A stretch of DNA of 64,000 bases from an uncultured bacterium (GCA_905215065.1 CAJMOF010000004.1:87576-151575); one strand, 5' to 3'; positions 1 through 9,129 are shown, counted from the stretch's first letter. The notes: generated from the sequence alone by a model not told the origin. Made by a program: numbers and translations.

Positions 1-17
1 CTGAATGGAGGAATCTT

Positions 18-842
18 TTAATCTGACGAGCCATTGAACACACCCCCGGCACGAAAGCTCACGAGAGCGTAAATCAATACCGATAGACAGCTGGCTGCCA
101 CGCCATATCCCAGAAGCGTCAGCTGGCCCATATCGCTATACCCAAGGGCACATCCGACTCCAAGATACGGCCCCGGAAGAAGGAAAATCCATCGCAAGGA
201 TGGTATGGGTGTCTGAAGGAAGGCTCCGTAGAGCGTCAAGCTCATGACAAATCCAACTATCACCACGGCCCCGCTCAATACAGCGCTGCCCGTTATCCGA
301 TAGATGGTCACCGTCTCCAGCGCAACCGATATCACCAATACGGCGTTGACTATCATTGCAGGCAAAAATACAGTTAGTATGTTGTGCGAGTAGTTATGCC
401 CTCCACGTATTATGGCTATTGCAAAAAGAAGAAGGCAAAGCGCGCTATACGCTGCGCCAATTATTAAAGCAGACGAAAATGCATGGGCTAGAGCCCCATA
501 AAAGCGGTTGAGACCTCTTGCCGAAGAAATTCGGTGCCCCTCTTTATAGCCATGCTCCTGTAAAAGCACCAAACAAACGATGAGTGGAACGAACAGGGAT
601 GTACCGGCAAAAGCGCTGCGCGCAAGGGACTCATCAGGCGCAGAAGGATCGATTGCATTCCAGAGGAAACCAATATCCTCCCCACAAACGCCATAGCCAA
701 AGGCGAGCAACGTTGTTCCGTTTTTTAGAAAGATGCCGAAGAGAAGGCCGAACGTCAGCATAAGCGCAAGACCAAACTGCGCCGGAAATATCCTGTGCAA
801 ACGCATCATATCCGCCTTTATGGGATGGATCGCCCGCTTCAT
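18..842 (-). CDS. ABC-2 type transporter permease
   Basis: This 274-aa protein has about six hydrophobic segments, the first near residues 20-45, and matches no soluble domain. It is read as the membrane subunit of an ABC-2 type exporter because its start overlaps by 4 bases the stop of the upstream ABC ATPase gene, so the two are translationally coupled. The substrate cannot be told from sequence; such single permease-ATPase pairs typically export drugs, peptides or lipids. The coding sequence is complete, with its TAA stop at 18-20. Confidence 0.75.
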   Translation of the reverse strand: MKRAIHPIKADMMRLHRIFPAQFGLALMLTFGLLFGIFLKNGTTLLAFGYGVCGEDIGFLWNAIDPSAPDESLARSAFAGTSLFVPLIVCLVLLQEHGYKEGHRISSARGLNRFYGALAHAFSSALIIGAAYSALCLLLFAIAIIRGGHNYSHNILTVFLPAMIVNAVLVISVALETVTIYRITGSAVLSGAVVIVGFVMSLTLYGAFLQTPIPSLRWIFLLPGPYLGVGCALGYSDMGQLTLLGYGVAASCLSVLIYALVSFRAGGVFNGSSD

Positions 843-1600
843 AGCGAGACCGCCTTCATCAAGCGCCTGTAATACTCTTTTAGGGACGACGCCTCATCCC
901 TTATGACGTCCATCGATTCCTTTTTTAGCAGTTCGCCGTCATGAATAAACAGGCAGCTTGTTGCAACCGATGCCAACTCATCCAAATCATGACTAGAGAT
1001 GAGCATGGTCTTACCCTGCTCTCGATTCAATCGACCGATAAGGGCCCATATACTCTCGATGCCCAGCGGATCCAATCCATTTGCCGGCTCATCGAAAATT
1101 AGTACGTCGGTGTCGCCCAATAAAGCCGTAGCTATATCCAGTCGCCGTTTCATTCCCAGAGAAAAACTGCCTACGCTCTTTTTCTCATCGATGTCCAGCC
1201 CGACTAGGCTCAAAACGCGAGGAATCTCACGTTTCTCATCAAGCCCCCATTCCGCACATCGGATTTGAAGATTCTCAACCGCGCTGAGAGATTGGTATGC
1301 TCCGCTGGAATCTGGCACATAGCCGACACGCGTCCGCATCAGACCAAGCTCTTTTTTTGATTTGCCTCCAAAGAGCTCCACGCTCCCCGACGATGGCTCA
1401 CAGAGGCCCAGCACTATTTTAATAAGCGTGCTTTTACCCGCCCCGTTTGCACCGACAAGGGCACAGAGCTCAGACTGATGCACCTCGAAGGAAACGTCAT
1501 GCAAAACGTGCCGTTTCCCGTAGCGTTTTGAAACTTTTGATAGCTTTATCGCCGATGCGTTCATTGGCCTCCCGTTCCGCTTGATAGCAAAACCGCTCAT
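839..1600 (-). CDS. ABC transporter ATP-binding protein
   Basis: A 253-aa nucleotide-binding subunit. Walker A is GANGAGKST at about residues 50-58, the signature is FSLGM at 146-150 and Walker B with catalytic Glu is VLIFDE at 166-171, followed by a D-loop and a His switch near 206 (SSHD). All catalytic residues are present. The CcmA/NatA-like sequence and the 4-base overlap with the permease gene indicate a two-gene exporter. The start at 1600 is preceded by AGAAGGA; an internal Met at residue 13 is a weaker alternative. Confidence 0.85.
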   Translation of the reverse strand: MSGFAIKRNGRPMNASAIKLSKVSKRYGKRHVLHDVSFEVHQSELCALVGANGAGKSTLIKIVLGLCEPSSGSVELFGGKSKKELGLMRTRVGYVPDSSGAYQSLSAVENLQIRCAEWGLDEKREIPRVLSLVGLDIDEKKSVGSFSLGMKRRLDIATALLGDTDVLIFDEPANGLDPLGIESIWALIGRLNREQGKTMLISSHDLDELASVATSCLFIHDGELLKKESMDVIRDEASSLKEYYRRLMKAVSL

Positions 1601-1679
1601 ATCGTTCCTTCTTTCCTTTATCGTTTTCCATAGTTGTTATTGTTTTTCGATAACTCATATTTGTCAAGATAATCTAAAA

Positions 1680-1712
1680 GAAGGAACCCGTGTTAGACAC
1701 GGGTCCCTTCAC
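1680..1712 (-). terminator. Hairpin terminator after HTH gene
   Basis: Arms ACCCGTGT and ACACGGGT lie around a three-base loop, extended by outer AAGG/CCTT pairs. On the minus strand the hairpin is followed by TTCTTTT. It lies between the HTH regulator gene and the ABC ATPase gene, so it probably separates the two transcription units. Confidence 0.65.
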
Positions 1713-1744
1713 GCTGATATTTCGTTTTAGTTGTTCGCCTTAAG

Positions 1745-2074
1745 CTACTCGTCACTCAAATCGACAGCAAAGACTGATGTCGGAAGCGACGCCTCGTTGC
1801 CTCCGCCATCCTGCATCTGTCTCACGACATTTTTCGCGCGCTCGACAATAAGCTCCTCAAGCTCTTTCTCGCTCACGCGCTGAATAATATCTCCCGGTTG
1901 ACAATCAAGCTCATCACAGATATCGAGAAGCGTCTTTAGGCGAATAGCTTTTATCTTTCCGTTTCTAAGCTTTGAAATATTAGCCGGAGTATGCCCCGTC
2001 GCCCGAATCAGATCAGCGCTGGTCTTTCCGGTCTTAAGCAGCTGCGTCTCAAGCTCAATGATGAGATAGCTCAT
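1745..2074 (-). CDS. Cro/C1-type HTH transcriptional regulator
   Basis: A 109-aa protein with an N-terminal helix-turn-helix of about 65 residues (..LLKTGKTSADLIRATG..SKLRNGK..) ending in the PGDIIQ signature typical of the YozG/HTH_26 family, then a short charged tail. Small regulators of this family are habitually encoded beside DUF2975 membrane proteins, as here, where the upstream membrane gene ends 8 bases before this start. The pair probably works as a regulator plus membrane sensor or effector; the target is unknown. RBS is AGGAGGAAAC. Confidence 0.8.
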   Translation of the reverse strand: MSYLIIELETQLLKTGKTSADLIRATGHTPANISKLRNGKIKAIRLKTLLDICDELDCQPGDIIQRVSEKELEELIVERAKNVVRQMQDGGGNEASLPTSVFAVDLSDE

Positions 2075-2082
2075 GTTTCCTC

Positions 2083-2643
2083 CTACACAAGCTCGTCAGA
2101 CTGCTCTTGGAGCAGCGAGGCATAACTCCAGATCGCCGAGATAAACAAACAGACAACTGCGCCGATAAACGACCCCGCATCAAAGGTAGCGCCTTGGCAA
2201 ATCTCAATAACGAAGGAATGAGGCACGATGTAAAGCTCCAGTCCGCCAATGGTGAGATTGACCGATCCATAGGCACCAACAAGCGAAACCGCGGCGTTAA
2301 CAGCAAAGGCAAGCGCGAGAACACGGATAAGCCACACATGCGTCTTGGTAAAGGGCGAGACGCCCCGAGAGATATTACGGCTGATCCCGCACAAAACGAC
2401 AAGCGAAATACCCACGACGAGTGCCAGGCACAGTCCGCTTGGGATAACGATGCACCCGCCATTGAGAAGCGTCACGACACCGAAAGAATCGACAGAAGCA
2501 ACGTTTGTAACCGCACACCAGATCACGTAAACAACCAACGCGGCAAAAGCGACGAGCATCCCTGCAAAAACGGCTGTCATGCAAAAACCAAGCTTCCTGA
2601 TATTTTCGCCCGCCTTGGCCAAACGCTGAACGCTGTTGGACAT
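2083..2643 (-). CDS. DUF2975-like membrane protein
   Basis: A 186-aa protein with about four transmembrane segments near residues 18-45, 60-85, 105-130 and 155-180. It resembles DUF2975 proteins, which travel with YozG-type HTH regulators, and the downstream gene is just such a regulator. The reading frame continues upstream to 2742, but the start at 2643 (MSNSVQ) is preferred because GAGGGTGAG lies directly before it and the upstream extension is not hydrophobic. No enzymatic role can be assigned. Confidence 0.7.
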   Translation of the reverse strand: MSNSVQRLAKAGENIRKLGFCMTAVFAGMLVAFAALVVYVIWCAVTNVASVDSFGVVTLLNGGCIVIPSGLCLALVVGISLVVLCGISRNISRGVSPFTKTHVWLIRVLALAFAVNAAVSLVGAYGSVNLTIGGLELYIVPHSFVIEICQGATFDAGSFIGAVVCLFISAIWSYASLLQEQSDELV

Positions 2644-2785
2644 ACACTCACCCTCATCGACTCTATCGTTATTCGAACAGTTTATCGAACAACGATATGG
2701 ATTGCATGCGGAAAGCCCCGCCAGTGCACATAGGCCATTCACTAATCAGAAGGGGTGAGAGTGGATTTTTGGACACGTATCGAAC

Positions 2786-2849
2786 GAGAGTGGATAATCT
2801 CCCACTTTGAGGCCGCCACCGGGCCTAAAACGGGAGATTATCCACGCTC
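2786..2849. repeat. Isolated long inverted repeat
   Basis: Arms 2786-2803 and 2832-2849 pair with one mismatch (GAGTGGATAATCTCCC against GGGAGATTATCCACGCTC). An inner pair AGGCC/GGCCT lies at 2810-2825. It sits between the HPt gene's 3' end and the DUF2975 gene's 5' region. No second copy was seen in the window. It has no clear T-tract, so a terminator role is uncertain. Confidence 0.6.
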
Positions 2850-2873
2850 ATAGTCATCAAGGCTCACAGCCTC

Positions 2874-3230
2874 TTACTCGGCCGCCTCGCGCAGGGCCGA
2901 CATCGTAGCCGCATATTGCTGCTGCAGCGCGTGCATTCCCTCGCGAGCGCCGTCAACGGCATCGGCGCCGCGCAGCGCCTCGGTCACCACGACCGCCGGC
3001 TCGTACAGATTATCGAATCCCAGGTTCTGGCTCACGCCCTTGAGCGTGTGAGCTGCCATAAACGCTTCCTTGGCGTCTCCTGCCGCCATGGCGGCCTCCA
3101 GCTTGTCCATGCTCTCGTCATCCAAAAACTTGAGGGCAAAGCGGGCAAGCATCTCCTCGCCCATCAGCCGAGCGCACGCGTCATCATAATTGGCGCCAAT
3201 CTTCTCATACGCCTCACGCATGGAAATCAT
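2874..3230 (-). CDS. HPt domain phosphotransfer protein
   Basis: A 118-aa single-domain histidine phosphotransfer protein. The expected phosphorylated histidine is His61 in AAHTLKGVSQNLG, on a predicted four-helix bundle. It passes phosphoryl groups between a hybrid kinase and a receiver domain. The gene starts 24 bases after the stop of the GGDEF-REC-HD-GYP gene, so the receiver of that protein is the natural partner. No histidine kinase is adjacent, so the donor must lie elsewhere. RBS AAAGGAG supports the start. Confidence 0.85.
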   Translation of the reverse strand: MISMREAYEKIGANYDDACARLMGEEMLARFALKFLDDESMDKLEAAMAAGDAKEAFMAAHTLKGVSQNLGFDNLYEPAVVVTEALRGADAVDGAREGMHALQQQYAATMSALREAAE

Positions 3231-3254
3231 GGGTTAAAAACTCCTTTGGTCAAA

Positions 3255-5138
3255 CTAAATCGTAGGAAGCGCAACGACCTCAGCAGGGCGCACCAATGTT
3301 TCGGCAATACGGTCTTGCACCTCGAGCAGGCAGTCGAGCAGCAGCGGGTTAAAGGTACCGCACTTACCGTCCAAGATCATCTGGATCGCTTCCTCGTGCG
3401 GGATGGCATCCTTGTACACGCGCACGCTCGTCAGCGCATCGTACACGTCGGCCACCGAAACCACCTGCGCGGCGATGGGGATATCGTCGCCCTTAAGGCC
3501 GTCGGGATAACCCTTGCCGTCCCAACGCTCGTGGTGCCAGCGCGCAATCTGGTACGCATATTCCATAAGCGCATTGCCGGCGTGATGGCGGCCCAGTTCG
3601 AGCAGCATGTCGGCACCGATCGTGGTATGCGTCTTCATAATCTCGAATTCCTCGGACGTGAGGCGCCCGGGCTTGTTGAGAATCGCATCGTCAATCGACA
3701 TCTTGCCGATATCGTGCAGCGCCGAAGCGAGGGCAATCGTCGAGCGCTCCTCGTTGTCGAGAGAGATGATATCGCTACGCTGGACCAGGCAACCAAGCAA
3801 CAGCTCGGTCAGCTTCTCGATGTTCGTAACGTGCCTGCCGCTCTCGCCATTGCGGAGCTCCATGACACCGGCCATGATGTCAATGAGCATGCGGCTGTTC
3901 TTGACGCGCTCGTTGTACTGTTGGGACAGCAGGCTCGTTAGACGACGCTGTTTGGCGTACAGGCGGATGGTGTTGCTTACACGGCGGCGCACGACACGGG
4001 AGTCAAACGGGCGGTTGACATAGTCCGAGGCACCCAGCTCATACGCGCGCAGCACCACTTCGTCGGAATCTTCGCTCGAGATCATGATGACGGGCAAATT
4101 GTCAATATTCGATCGACGCGACAGATCGCCTAGCACCTCAAAGCCGTTCATGCCCGGCATGACAATGTCCAGCAGCACGAGCGACAACTCATCGCCATAG
4201 CGGTCGACCATGTCGAGCGCCGCGCGACCGTTATCGGCCTCGAGGATGCAATACTCGTCCTTGAGCATCTCGTTGAGAATGGCTCGGTTCATCTCGGAGT
4301 CATCGACAATAAGCACCGTAGGCTTTTCGCTTTGGAAGGCCTCGATGGATTCGGCATCGGTCACGACTGTACCGGCTTTTGCCTTAGCGCGGCTCAATAA
4401 TTGGACAGCCTGGCTAACACCCTCATCGACCGTTTCGCCATTAATGCGAACGCCACCAACGCATGCCGTCAAGCTAACGCGCTCATGCCCCGGAATAATC
4501 GTGGAATGAACGGCATCGGATACTTGACGCAGGCGACGGGCAAAGTCATCAGAGGGAATATTGGGCATGACGGCCACAAACTTATCGCAGCCAAAACGCA
4601 CAAGCTCGTCAGTCGAACGAACACCGCTGCGTATGGCCGTCGCCACGGCACCAAGCGCAAGGTCGCCGGCATGGCGGCCATACGTATCGTTGAAGGCCCT
4701 AAAATCATCAAGGTCGATCATGGCCACGCCGGCCTGCATACGGGCGCTACGAAGCTTTTCCTCGTAATATCGGCGATTGCGCACGCTCGTCAGCACGTCG
4801 GTGTAGACAAGGTCCTCTTCTGCGGCCTCCCGCTCATCAATCGGACGCACCATCAGCAGAACGTGAGGCTCGCCCTCAACCATCAAAGAGCGCAGGCGAG
4901 CGCGGTACTCAACGCCATCGTTGAGCAGCCGTTCCGACACCTCATCGGAACCCGCCGCCAAGGCTTCAAGACTTGACTGGCGCAGACAGGGACACCGTTC
5001 GCCGGCGAGCAAGCAGTTAGGATCGCCCTTAATCTGATCGAAAGACAGCAAACGCACCACGGGGTAGGTCTTCGCGACACGGGCGACCTCGGCGGCAGCC
5101 TCCTCGTCGGTTAGATTGGCCTCGTGATTATTGAGCAT
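3255..5138 (-). CDS. GGDEF (degenerate) - receiver - HD-GYP protein
   Basis: A 627-aa cytoplasmic signalling protein. Order: an N-terminal sensor-like region with a Cys cluster (CLLAGERCPC), a GGDEF domain at roughly residues 110-265, a CheY-like receiver at about 270-395 with phospho-acceptor Asp in LLDIVMPGMNG, and an HD-GYP domain at about 420-600 with HDIGK and HHERWDGKGYP intact. The GGDEF motif reads GCDKF, so cyclase activity is doubtful while c-di-GMP phosphodiesterase activity is likely. The start at 5138 is chosen for AAAGGG upstream; an extended frame to 5243 lacks an RBS. It forms an operon with the HPt gene. Confidence 0.85.
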   Translation of the reverse strand: MLNNHEANLTDEEAAAEVARVAKTYPVVRLLSFDQIKGDPNCLLAGERCPCLRQSSLEALAAGSDEVSERLLNDGVEYRARLRSLMVEGEPHVLLMVRPIDEREAAEEDLVYTDVLTSVRNRRYYEEKLRSARMQAGVAMIDLDDFRAFNDTYGRHAGDLALGAVATAIRSGVRSTDELVRFGCDKFVAVMPNIPSDDFARRLRQVSDAVHSTIIPGHERVSLTACVGGVRINGETVDEGVSQAVQLLSRAKAKAGTVVTDAESIEAFQSEKPTVLIVDDSEMNRAILNEMLKDEYCILEADNGRAALDMVDRYGDELSLVLLDIVMPGMNGFEVLGDLSRRSNIDNLPVIMISSEDSDEVVLRAYELGASDYVNRPFDSRVVRRRVSNTIRLYAKQRRLTSLLSQQYNERVKNSRMLIDIMAGVMELRNGESGRHVTNIEKLTELLLGCLVQRSDIISLDNEERSTIALASALHDIGKMSIDDAILNKPGRLTSEEFEIMKTHTTIGADMLLELGRHHAGNALMEYAYQIARWHHERWDGKGYPDGLKGDDIPIAAQVVSVADVYDALTSVRVYKDAIPHEEAIQMILDGKCGTFNPLLLDCLLEVQDRIAETLVRPAEVVALPTI

Positions 5139-5347
5139 AGGGGGCCCTTTCAGTAGTTTTGCTTGGTAGCAGTGGGTGCCAAATGTTACAAGGGTAGCAC
5201 CTTGTCGATGCAGGTACACACGTGAATACCGTTTCTTTTTCATGAGTTGGCGGACGGTAGGGTTGAAGCCGCAGACGTTGGATTTTGAGCACCTTTGTTA
5301 ACACAGCCGAAACGTCTACGAAAGAAGCCCGTTTGATGATTCGGCCG

Positions 5348-6157
5348 CTAGAGCCCTAGGACGCCACGGACGGCCTGGGCAGCCGCTGCCGGACGATCGC
5401 GCAGCCCGTTATGCGCGCCGGGAACTACTGCGAGCGGACAGTCCAAGAGCTCAGCTGCTGTCCTCGTGCCCGCCTCGCGGGGCGTGCCAATCGAGAGCTC
5501 GCCCAAAAACACGGCGGCCACCGTTTTCGATGCGCGGACGCGATCCCAATCGGGAACGCAGGTCATAATGATCCCGTATTCGTTTGCCATAAAGCTGCGG
5601 CCGTTGCGCAGGGCATGCTTGGCTTCCGCCTCGGTTGTCTTGGGAGCTTGAGGATCCGAATCACCGATGGCACTCAGGAAGGCTCTTAATGCCCTCGAGA
5701 CCTTTCCCGCAGCAATCATCTCGAGCAAAACCGGGGCCGTGCCCAGGCCAGCGCCCTCGTTTGTCACGGCGGGTTCGTGCAGCATCGCGCGCGAGACAAT
5801 GGCCGGGTTTGTACGGAGAAGCTCCAGGGTCACCAGCGTACCGGCGCTGTGCGCGAGGACATTTGCCGGGGCGCCGACATGCTCGATAACGGCCTGCAGG
5901 TCGGCGGCCTGGGCGGCGAGGTCGTAGCGCCCGTCCGCGGCATCGCCGCTCTCGCCGCAACCGCGGCGGTCGTAGGCAATTACGCGATAGCCGCAGGCGA
6001 GCTCGCGGGCGATCCCGTCAAAAAATGTGCCGTCGACGCAAGCGCCGTGCACGCACACCAAGGCAGGCGCATCCGACGGCACGCCCGGCTCGGCAAACTC
6101 GCGACAGGCAATCGTGGTGCCCGCATTCTCGACCGTAAAATCCATGTTGTGCCCCAT
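5348..6157 (-). CDS. Alpha/beta hydrolase
   Basis: A 269-aa alpha/beta hydrolase-fold protein. The oxyanion-hole HG lies in VCVHGACVDG, the nucleophile elbow is AHSAG (a variant of GxSxG with Ala first), and the likely catalytic His is in PGAHNGLRD near the C terminus. The substrate is unknown; the family covers esterases, lactonases and dehalogenases. The start at 6157 (MGHNMDF) is chosen because AAGGTG precedes it; Met at 6145 is an alternative. It is a lone gene divergent from the radical SAM gene. Confidence 0.8.
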   Translation of the reverse strand: MGHNMDFTVENAGTTIACREFAEPGVPSDAPALVCVHGACVDGTFFDGIARELACGYRVIAYDRRGCGESGDAADGRYDLAAQAADLQAVIEHVGAPANVLAHSAGTLVTLELLRTNPAIVSRAMLHEPAVTNEGAGLGTAPVLLEMIAAGKVSRALRAFLSAIGDSDPQAPKTTEAEAKHALRNGRSFMANEYGIIMTCVPDWDRVRASKTVAAVFLGELSIGTPREAGTRTAAELLDCPLAVVPGAHNGLRDRPAAAAQAVRGVLGL

Positions 6158-6321
6158 CGTCTTGCACCTTGTTAACGCATTAACTGTACCCAACCGGAAA
6201 CCTCTCATAGCGCGGACATCGAGGGCAGCGTGAAAAAACGAAATCTGAAAAGCACAAGCCCGAATCAGACTTTGGCACCGATGCTATGCTTAGGCACAAC
6301 TGTCCCAAGGAGCATATGCCT

Positions 6322-7098
6322 ATGTCTACGTTTTTAAATGCCAGCCCCATCTTTGGACCGGTGCGCAGTCGCCGCCTGGGCCTTTCGCTCGGTGTCAACA
6401 TGATGCCGGCGTCGGGCAAGATCTGCACGTTCGACTGCATCTACTGCGAGAACGGCCTTAACGCCGAGCGCCCCTGCCATGAGCCGTATAACACGGCCGC
6501 CGGGGTGCTCGACGCACTCGAGGCCAAGCTGCGCGAGATGGCAGCCGAGGGCGAGCTACCCGATGTAATCACCTTCGCCGGCAATGGCGAGCCCACCGCC
6601 GCACCGGAGTTTCCGCAGGCTATCGCCGGCGCCGTCGCACTTCGCGACCAGCTGGCCCCGAACACCAAGATCGCCGTGCTCTCCAACGGCACACGCGCCG
6701 ACCGCCCCGAGGTGCACGACGCGCTCATGATGGTCGACGACAACATTCTTAAGCTCGATACCGTCGACCCGGCGTTTATCCAGCTGCTCGACCAGCCCGT
6801 TGGCCCCTACGACGTCGAGCACCAGATCGAGACGTTCGCGAGCTTTAACGGCCACGTTATTATCCAGACGATCTTTTTGAACGGCGAGTACCAGGGCAAG
6901 TCCCTCGATAACACTGGTGAAGCGTACGTCGGCCCTTGGCTCGCGGCACTCGAGCGCATTCGCCCGCAGGAGGCGACCATCTACACGGTGGCGCGCGAGA
7001 CACCGGTCGCCGGCCTTGCCAAAGCAGCGCCCGTGGTGCTCGACACAATCGCCGCACGCGTGCGCGCGCTCGGCATCCCCTGCCAGGTGAGCTACTAG
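6322..7098 (+). CDS. Radical SAM protein, COG0731-like
   Basis: A 258-aa radical SAM enzyme. The [4Fe-4S] motif CTFDCIYC (CxxxCxxC) follows the N-terminal FGPVRSRRLGLSLGVNM segment typical of the COG0731 wyosine-synthase-like family; a glycine-rich SAM-binding strand (AGNGEPT) follows. The bacterial members have no firmly known substrate. AAGGAG at 6307-6312 is nine bases from the ATG at 6322, which decides the start over the in-frame ATG at 6316 and the longer frame beginning 6286. Confidence 0.82.
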   Translation: MSTFLNASPIFGPVRSRRLGLSLGVNMMPASGKICTFDCIYCENGLNAERPCHEPYNTAAGVLDALEAKLREMAAEGELPDVITFAGNGEPTAAPEFPQAIAGAVALRDQLAPNTKIAVLSNGTRADRPEVHDALMMVDDNILKLDTVDPAFIQLLDQPVGPYDVEHQIETFASFNGHVIIQTIFLNGEYQGKSLDNTGEAYVGPWLAALERIRPQEATIYTVARETPVAGLAKAAPVVLDTIAARVRALGIPCQVSY

Positions 7099-7172
7099 CA
7101 GAACCGCACAGACTACCCGGTACTTGGCTGATGGGGTGGGCTATACTAGCTGCGAATGAAAGGAAGTTAGCC

Positions 7173-8060
7173 ATGTTTGACAATGGACCCGTGCCCGGCC
7201 GCAACGACGCTTGCTGGTGCGGCAGCGGCAAAAAATATAAGAAATGCCACAGCGCCTTCGACGAGCGCCTCGAGCGCCTGTGGGAAGAGGGCTGGGAGGT
7301 TCTGCCCCGCACGCTCTACAAGACGCCCGCCGATATCGAGGGCATCAAGCGTTCGGCCGCCATCAACGTAGGCGTGCTCGACTACGTGGGCGAGCACATC
7401 GCCGCGGGCATGACCACCAACCAGATCAACCAGATGATCTACGACTACACCGTCGAGCACGGTGGCACGCCGGCCGACCTCAACTACGAGGGCTATCCCA
7501 AGAGCGTGTGCACCTCGATCAACGACGTGGTCTGCCACGGTATCCCCTGCGATACGGACGTGCTGCACGAGGGCGACATCATCAACGTGGACTGCTCCAC
7601 GATCTTGGACGGCTACTTTAGCGACTCGAGCCGTATGTTCTGCATCGGCGAAGTCTCGGCCGAGCGCCAGCGCCTGGTCGACGTCACCCGCGCCAGCGTG
7701 GAGGCGGGTCTGGCGGCCGTCAAGCCGTGGCTGCCGCTATCCGTGATGGCCGAGGCCGTGCAAAAGACGGTCGAGGACGCCGGCTTTAGCGTGGTGCGCG
7801 AGTACGGCGGACACGGCATCGGTAAGGAGTTCCACGAGGACCCGTTTGTGGGCTTTACCACCGAGGCGCCCGATGTAGACACCATCATGGCCCCGGGCAT
7901 GGTCTTTACCATCGAGCCTATGGTCAATGCCGGAGCGCCCGACATCAAGATTAGCAAGGGTGACGGTTGGTGCGTGCGCACCAAGGACGGCAGCGATTCG
8001 GCCCAGTGCGAGGTACAGCTCGTGGTGACCGAGGACGGCTACGAGCTGCTGAGCTGGTAG
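7173..8060 (+). CDS. map: Type I methionine aminopeptidase with SEC-C motif
   Basis: A 295-aa M24A peptidase that removes initiator methionine from nascent proteins. The N terminus carries a SEC-C zinc-binding motif, CWCGSGKKYKKCH, absent from the short E. coli enzyme. Metal ligands are seen: two Asp in NVDCSTILDGYFSDSS, His in GHGIGKEFHE, Glu in FTIEPMV and Glu in AQCEVQLVVTEDG. The start at 7173 has AAGGAAG at 7160-7166; the open frame upstream to 6936 overlaps the radical SAM gene and is not coding. Confidence 0.92.
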   Translation: MFDNGPVPGRNDACWCGSGKKYKKCHSAFDERLERLWEEGWEVLPRTLYKTPADIEGIKRSAAINVGVLDYVGEHIAAGMTTNQINQMIYDYTVEHGGTPADLNYEGYPKSVCTSINDVVCHGIPCDTDVLHEGDIINVDCSTILDGYFSDSSRMFCIGEVSAERQRLVDVTRASVEAGLAAVKPWLPLSVMAEAVQKTVEDAGFSVVREYGGHGIGKEFHEDPFVGFTTEAPDVDTIMAPGMVFTIEPMVNAGAPDIKISKGDGWCVRTKDGSDSAQCEVQLVVTEDGYELLSW

Positions 8061-8069
8061 CCGTGGATG

Positions 8070-8117
8070 CGCCGGATGCTGACGGGCACGCTCGTCTAGC
8101 ATCCGGCGTTTTTGTTT
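8070..8117 (+). terminator. Rho-independent terminator of map
   Basis: Perfect 11-base stem CGCCGGATGCT / AGCATCCGGCG (8070-8080 and 8098-8108) followed by TTTTTGTTT. It lies 9 bases after the map stop codon. Confidence 0.92.
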
Positions 8118-8131
8118 GAACGTTTTGCCTG

Positions 8132-8170
8132 ATAAAACCCGCCAAAATAAACCTGTCCCTTTTTGGCGGG
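8132..8170 (-). repeat. R-family hairpin repeat, copy R1
   Basis: Stem CCCGCCAAAA / TTTTGGCGGG around the conserved loop TAAACCTGTCCC. Compared with the other copies, whose stem is CCTGCC/GGCAGG, both sides have changed together (T to C, A to G), so pairing is kept. It lies between the map terminator and the dehydrogenase start. Read on the minus strand it resembles a terminator ending GGCGGGTTTTAT. Confidence 0.85.
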
Positions 8171-8190
8171 TCAAGCGGAAAGGACTGCTT

Positions 8191-9126
8191 GTGAACATCT
8201 TGGTTTTGCTGCCCGTCAACGACCACCATCGCGCAATTCTTGAGTCGAGCGCTCCGGGCGAGGACTTTATCTACACGAGCGCCGACGCTATCACGCGCGA
8301 ACAAGTCGCCAACGCCGACGTGATCTTGGGCAACATAGACCCTGCCCTACTTACCGCATGCGAGCACCTCCAGCTGCTGCAACTACAGACCGCGGGCTAT
8401 GACGATTACTTGGCCGCCGGCACCGTGCCAGCCGACGCTAAACTGTCTTGCTCGGTGGGCGCCTACGGCCAGGCCGTGAGCGAGCACATGTTTGCCATGG
8501 TCCTTTCCATGATGAAGCGCCTGCCCGGCTATCACGACTTGCAGCGCGAACATCGCTGGGAGGATTTGGGGCCAGTTACCTCGCTCAAAAACGCCAACGT
8601 GCTGGTGCTGGGCGCGGGCGATATCGGCGGTCACTTTGCCACGCTCTGCCGCGGCATGGGCGCGCACGTCCGCGGCATCAAGCGCCATCCACTCGTCTAC
8701 CCCGTTGTGTTTGAGGACATGGACGGCATGGACGCCCTACCTGAGCGCCTGGCAGAGGCCGACATCGTCGCATCCTTTATGCCGAGCACGCCCGAGACCC
8801 GCGGTCTGGCGAACGCCGAGTTCTTTGCCGCGATGAAACCAGGTGCCTTCTTTGCCAACGGCGGCCGCGGCGACCTTGTGGTCACCGATGACTTGGTTGC
8901 CGCTCTGGAGTCGGGACATCTCGCCGGCGCCGCGGTCGACGTCACCGACCCCGAACCGCTGTCCGCGACAAGCCCCCTGTGGGATGCGCCCAACATGCTC
9001 ATCACGCCGCACGTCTCCGGCTGGTTCCACCTGGCAGCCACGCTCAACAACGTCGTCGACATCGCCGCGGAGAATCTGCGTCACCTGCAGGCCGGTGAAA
9101 CTTTACGTTGTTGGATCGAGCACTAG
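8191..9126 (+). CDS. D-2-hydroxyacid dehydrogenase family protein
   Basis: A 311-aa NAD-dependent dehydrogenase of the D-isomer-specific family. The Rossmann motif is LGAGDIGG near residue 155. The catalytic Arg lies in NGGRGDLV, the acidic partner in the DPEPL segment and the catalytic His in ITPHVSGW. Its substrate is a 2-hydroxy or 2-keto acid not identifiable from sequence. The GTG start at 8191 has AAGGA six bases upstream; the frame extending to 8116 runs through the R1 repeat and is rejected. A candidate structured RNA begins four bases after the stop. Confidence 0.85.
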   Translation: MNILVLLPVNDHHRAILESSAPGEDFIYTSADAITREQVANADVILGNIDPALLTACEHLQLLQLQTAGYDDYLAAGTVPADAKLSCSVGAYGQAVSEHMFAMVLSMMKRLPGYHDLQREHRWEDLGPVTSLKNANVLVLGAGDIGGHFATLCRGMGAHVRGIKRHPLVYPVVFEDMDGMDALPERLAEADIVASFMPSTPETRGLANAEFFAAMKPGAFFANGGRGDLVVTDDLVAALESGHLAGAAVDVTDPEPLSATSPLWDAPNMLITPHVSGWFHLAATLNNVVDIAAENLRHLQAGETLRCWIEH

Positions 9127-9129
9127 ATT

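Noticed and set aside
7099..7172. A sigma-70 promoter for map using TATACT at 7142-7147
   Set aside because: The best -35 candidate (TTGGCT at 7124-7129) leaves only 12 bases of spacing, so the pair is not convincing.
8132..8170. R repeats as a dispersed CRISPR-like array
   Set aside because: Copies are single, kilobases apart, in both orientations and contain a hairpin; there are no regularly spaced unique spacers and no cas genes.
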